Assembly: GCA_023700785.1 (NCBI GenBank)
Contig: JAMPYH010000129.1
Location: forward strand, 1-7,566
Origin: Candidatus Zixiibacteriota bacterium
GTDB taxonomy: Bacteria; Zixibacteria; MSB-5A5; GN15; FEB-12
Direction of reading: 5' to 3'
DNA: 7,566 nucleotides
The first letter of the stretch is position 1. Each line of letters begins with the position of its first letter. The notes under the pieces were generated by a model. It was not told where the DNA came from. It worked only from the letters and a program-made list of their open reading frames with translations, and searched no databases. Below, one piece after another: positions 6,206-7,566 of the stretch. The translations under genes were made by a program, and so were the position numbers.

Positions 6206-6248
6206 AGTCGCAATTTTGTAGGGTTTCGGAAGGGAAGACGTCGCCGCA

Positions 6249-6605
6249 ATGTTCGAGACATACTATCCTATTCTGTTTCTTGTGCTTTTCGCGGCCATTC
6301 TGGCGGCTGTAATGGCTGGTGCGTCGATTCTTTTGGGGAAGCGGACTCGGCTGGGAAAGAAGGGCCAACCTTACGAATGCGGCATTGATCCTGTCGGCAC
6401 GACCCGTGACCCTATTCCTGTCAAGTTCTTCATGGTGGCTATCTCGTTTATCCTGTTCGATATCGAGGTTATTTTCCTGTTACCGTGGGCGGTGGTCGCG
6501 CGTGACCTTGGCGGTTTCGGCTTTATCGCGATCGTCGTGTTCGTATCACTAGTATTGATCGGCTGGATCTACGAACTTGGTCGAGGTGCCCTGAAATGGG
6601 ATTAG
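6249..6605 (+). CDS. nuoA: NADH-quinone oxidoreductase subunit A
   Basis: NuoA is a small membrane-arm subunit of respiratory complex I, which couples NADH oxidation and quinone reduction to proton pumping. The 118-residue length is normal and there are three membrane helices (about 7-29, 58-82 and 90-108). Diagnostic stretches are YECGIDPVG (42-50) in the loop between helices 1 and 2, PVKFFMVAISFILFDIEVIF (57-76) with the conserved acid pair Asp71/Glu73, and the C-terminal YELGRGALKW. A purine-rich AAGGGAAG lies upstream, about 11-12 bases before the ATG, slightly farther than usual. The gene opens a nuo operon behind its own promoter, and its end overlaps nuoB by 10 bases. Confidence 0.96.
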   Translation: MFETYYPILFLVLFAAILAAVMAGASILLGKRTRLGKKGQPYECGIDPVGTTRDPIPVKFFMVAISFILFDIEVIFLLPWAVVARDLGGFGFIAIVVFVSLVLIGWIYELGRGALKWD

Positions 6606-7099
6606 AAGAGAAAATTCCCGATTCAATCATATTGACTTCACTGGACAAGATGGTCAACTGGGCGCACAAGCGCTCGATGTGGCCGCTTGGGTTCGGGTTG
6701 GCTTGTTGCGCCATTGAGATGATCTCAACATTCGCGGCGCACTTCGATCTGTCCCGTTTCGGGATGGAAGTGATGCGGCCGTCGCCGCGCCAGGCGGACC
6801 TGATGATCGTGGCAGGGCGGGTGTCGGTCAAAATGGCGCCGGTGGTAAAAACGCTGTATGAGCAGATGCCCAACCCCAAATGGGTGATATCGATGGGGGC
6901 ATGCGCGTCCTGCGGCGGCGTGTTCAACAACTACGCGATCGTGCAGGGAGTAGATCGCATTATCCCGGTTGATGTGTACGTCCCTGGGTGTCCTCCGCGA
7001 CCGGAACAACTTATGGATGGGATCCTCAAGCTTTTCGACAAGGTTGAAAAGGAATCCGTGAAAGACAGTCGAGAGGAGTGGGGCCGCAAGGCGGTTTAA
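6596..7099 (+). CDS. nuoB: NADH-quinone oxidoreductase subunit B (N2 cluster)
   Basis: NuoB carries the terminal 4Fe-4S cluster N2, which passes electrons to quinone at the junction of the peripheral and membrane arms of complex I. The four ligands are visible: the tandem Cys37-Cys38 in GLACCAIEM, Cys103 in GACASCGG, and Cys132 in PGCPPRPE. The spacings of 66 and 29 residues equal those of E. coli NuoB (Cys63/64, 129, 158). An additional Cys106 is not expected to be a ligand. The conserved RPSPRQADLMIVAG (61-74) and YAIVQGVDRIIPVDVYVPG (113-131) are intact. The length of 167 residues is normal for the shorter bacterial forms. GAGGTG at 6583-6588 is well placed seven bases before the ATG, within nuoA, so the two genes are translationally coupled. 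Confidence 0.97.
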   Translation: MGLEEKIPDSIILTSLDKMVNWAHKRSMWPLGFGLACCAIEMISTFAAHFDLSRFGMEVMRPSPRQADLMIVAGRVSVKMAPVVKTLYEQMPNPKWVISMGACASCGGVFNNYAIVQGVDRIIPVDVYVPGCPPRPEQLMDGILKLFDKVEKESVKDSREEWGRKAV

Positions 7100-7115
7100 G
7101 AGCCGTCCGCTTTGG

Positions 7116-7140
7116 CGCCGGCGATTCGAGCAGTTGCTCG
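7116..7140 (+). other. Hairpins in the nuoB-nuoC gap
   Basis: CGAGCA (7127-7132) and TGCTCG (7135-7140) form a perfect hairpin separated by two bases, in practice a five-base-pair stem with an AGTT loop. A CGCCGGCG palindrome (7116-7123) lies just before it. The T-run after it is short and not adjacent, so readthrough into nuoC is expected. A role in mRNA processing, stability or nuoC translation is possible but not shown. Confidence 0.35.
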
Positions 7141-7164
7141 GCTTGTGAATTTTGGAACTAGTGT

Positions 7165-7566
7165 ATGGATATACGGCAGCGAGTTCGTGAGTTTCTGAGT
7201 ACCCAGTTTGGTGACGCTATCCTTCGCGAGGAGAACTTCCGCGACCAGCAATCCTTTGCGGTCAAGGCCGAGTCAATTTTGGATCTTTGTCATGCGCTGC
7301 ACGACCAGGACGATCTGAAGTTCGATCTGCTCGCTGACATCACTGTGGTTGACTGGCTCGGCGACGAGAACGAGACCCAGTATGGCCGCTTTGAAGTTGT
7401 CTATAACCTGTTCTCACTTCAACACAACTATCGATTCTTCCTCAAAGTATTCTTACCAGCTGACAAGCCTGAATTGTCAAGCGTGACCGCGGTCTGGAAT
7501 GGCGCCAATTGGATGGAGCGCGAGGCTTGGGATCTCTTTGGCGTGACATTTGTCGGTCATCCCGAC
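7165..7566 (+). CDS. nuoC: NADH-quinone oxidoreductase subunit C, N-terminal part (cut by window end)
   Basis: An open frame from ATG 7165 runs 134 codons to the right edge without a stop. It begins MDIRQRVREFL and contains the 30-kDa subunit signature ANWMEREAWDLFGVTFVGHP (114-133), including Glu118-Arg119-Glu120, Asp123 and Phe125-Gly126. NuoC is part of the peripheral arm of complex I, packing against NuoD near the NuoB N2 cluster. GGAA at 7154-7157 gives a modest ribosome binding site seven bases before the ATG. It lies 65 bases after nuoB, a wider gap than that between nuoA and nuoB. Whether the gene is a separate nuoC or a nuoCD fusion cannot be seen, because the C-terminus is outside the window. 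Confidence 0.93.
   Translation, partial: MDIRQRVREFLSTQFGDAILREENFRDQQSFAVKAESILDLCHALHDQDDLKFDLLADITVVDWLGDENETQYGRFEVVYNLFSLQHNYRFFLKVFLPADKPELSSVTAVWNGANWMEREAWDLFGVTFVGHPD

Larger units (their letters stand above)
6004..6248. other. Intergenic regulatory region before the nuo operon
   Basis: These 245 bases separate the Janus-like gene from nuoA and are more AT-rich than the genes. They hold no convincing open frame or tRNA. Inverted repeats visible are ACAGGA/TCCTGT (6051-6056 and 6061-6066), a perfect GGTTATAACC palindrome (6076-6085), TTGGT-T-ACCAA (6107-6117), and distant arms TCCGGCAA (6124-6131) with TTGCCGGA (6183-6190). A TATAAT at 6102-6107 lacks a good -35. The strong promoter candidate at 6177-6205 is described separately. 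Confidence 0.6.

Noticed and set aside
6004..6248. tRNA, small RNA gene or riboswitch in the longest gap
   Set aside because: No tRNA arms or T-loop sequence, no recognisable riboswitch core, and the area is better explained by promoter and operator-like repeats.
6523..6930. Antisense open frame of 135 codons over nuoA/nuoB
   Set aside because: It overlaps two certain complex I genes and has no recognisable domain.
1..7566. CRISPR array, transposon, integron or phage remnants
   Set aside because: No regularly spaced repeats, terminal inverted repeats, transposase/integrase motifs or abrupt composition change were seen.

Overview
The window looks like a stretch of a Gram-negative bacterial chromosome. 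All genes are on the + strand, tightly packed, and moderately GC-rich. An outer-membrane beta-barrel with a signal peptide shows that there are two membranes. The barrel's Asp/Ser/Thr-rich leader resembles those of FCB-group bacteria, perhaps a candidate phylum such as Zixibacteria. That placement is inference from style, not from a marker gene.

Region 1 (1-2593) holds the last codons of an unidentified gene, then a small ECF-type substrate-binding membrane protein, then a TonB-receptor-like outer-membrane barrel. The three are joined by 4-base ATGA stop/start overlaps. This suggests one uptake operon with an outer-membrane gate and an inner-membrane S component. The substrate cannot be read from the window.

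Region 2 (2594-6003) begins with a promoter-like sequence placed so close to a GTG codon that the mRNA may be leaderless. Four genes follow with 4-8 base overlaps: an HD-domain phosphohydrolase, a UMF1/Atg22-type MFS transporter, a PHP-domain phosphoesterase, and a 139-residue protein. The last one matches the Janus/Ocnus (PHPT1, protein histidine phosphatase) pattern, including the catalytic-histidine neighbourhood. Three unrelated predicted phosphohydrolase folds packed around one transporter is the most unusual feature of the window. No function for the set is established.

Region 3 (6004-7566) is a 245-base regulatory gap with a good sigma70-like promoter and several inverted repeats. It is followed by nuoA, nuoB and the first 134 codons of nuoC, the start of a respiratory complex I (NADH:quinone oxidoreductase) operon that continues beyond the window. 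A 65-base nuoB-nuoC gap carries a small perfect hairpin.

I saw no tRNA, rRNA, CRISPR array, insertion sequence or phage gene. The most noteworthy candidates are the bacterial Janus-like protein with its operon, and the S-component/degenerate-plug receptor pair.
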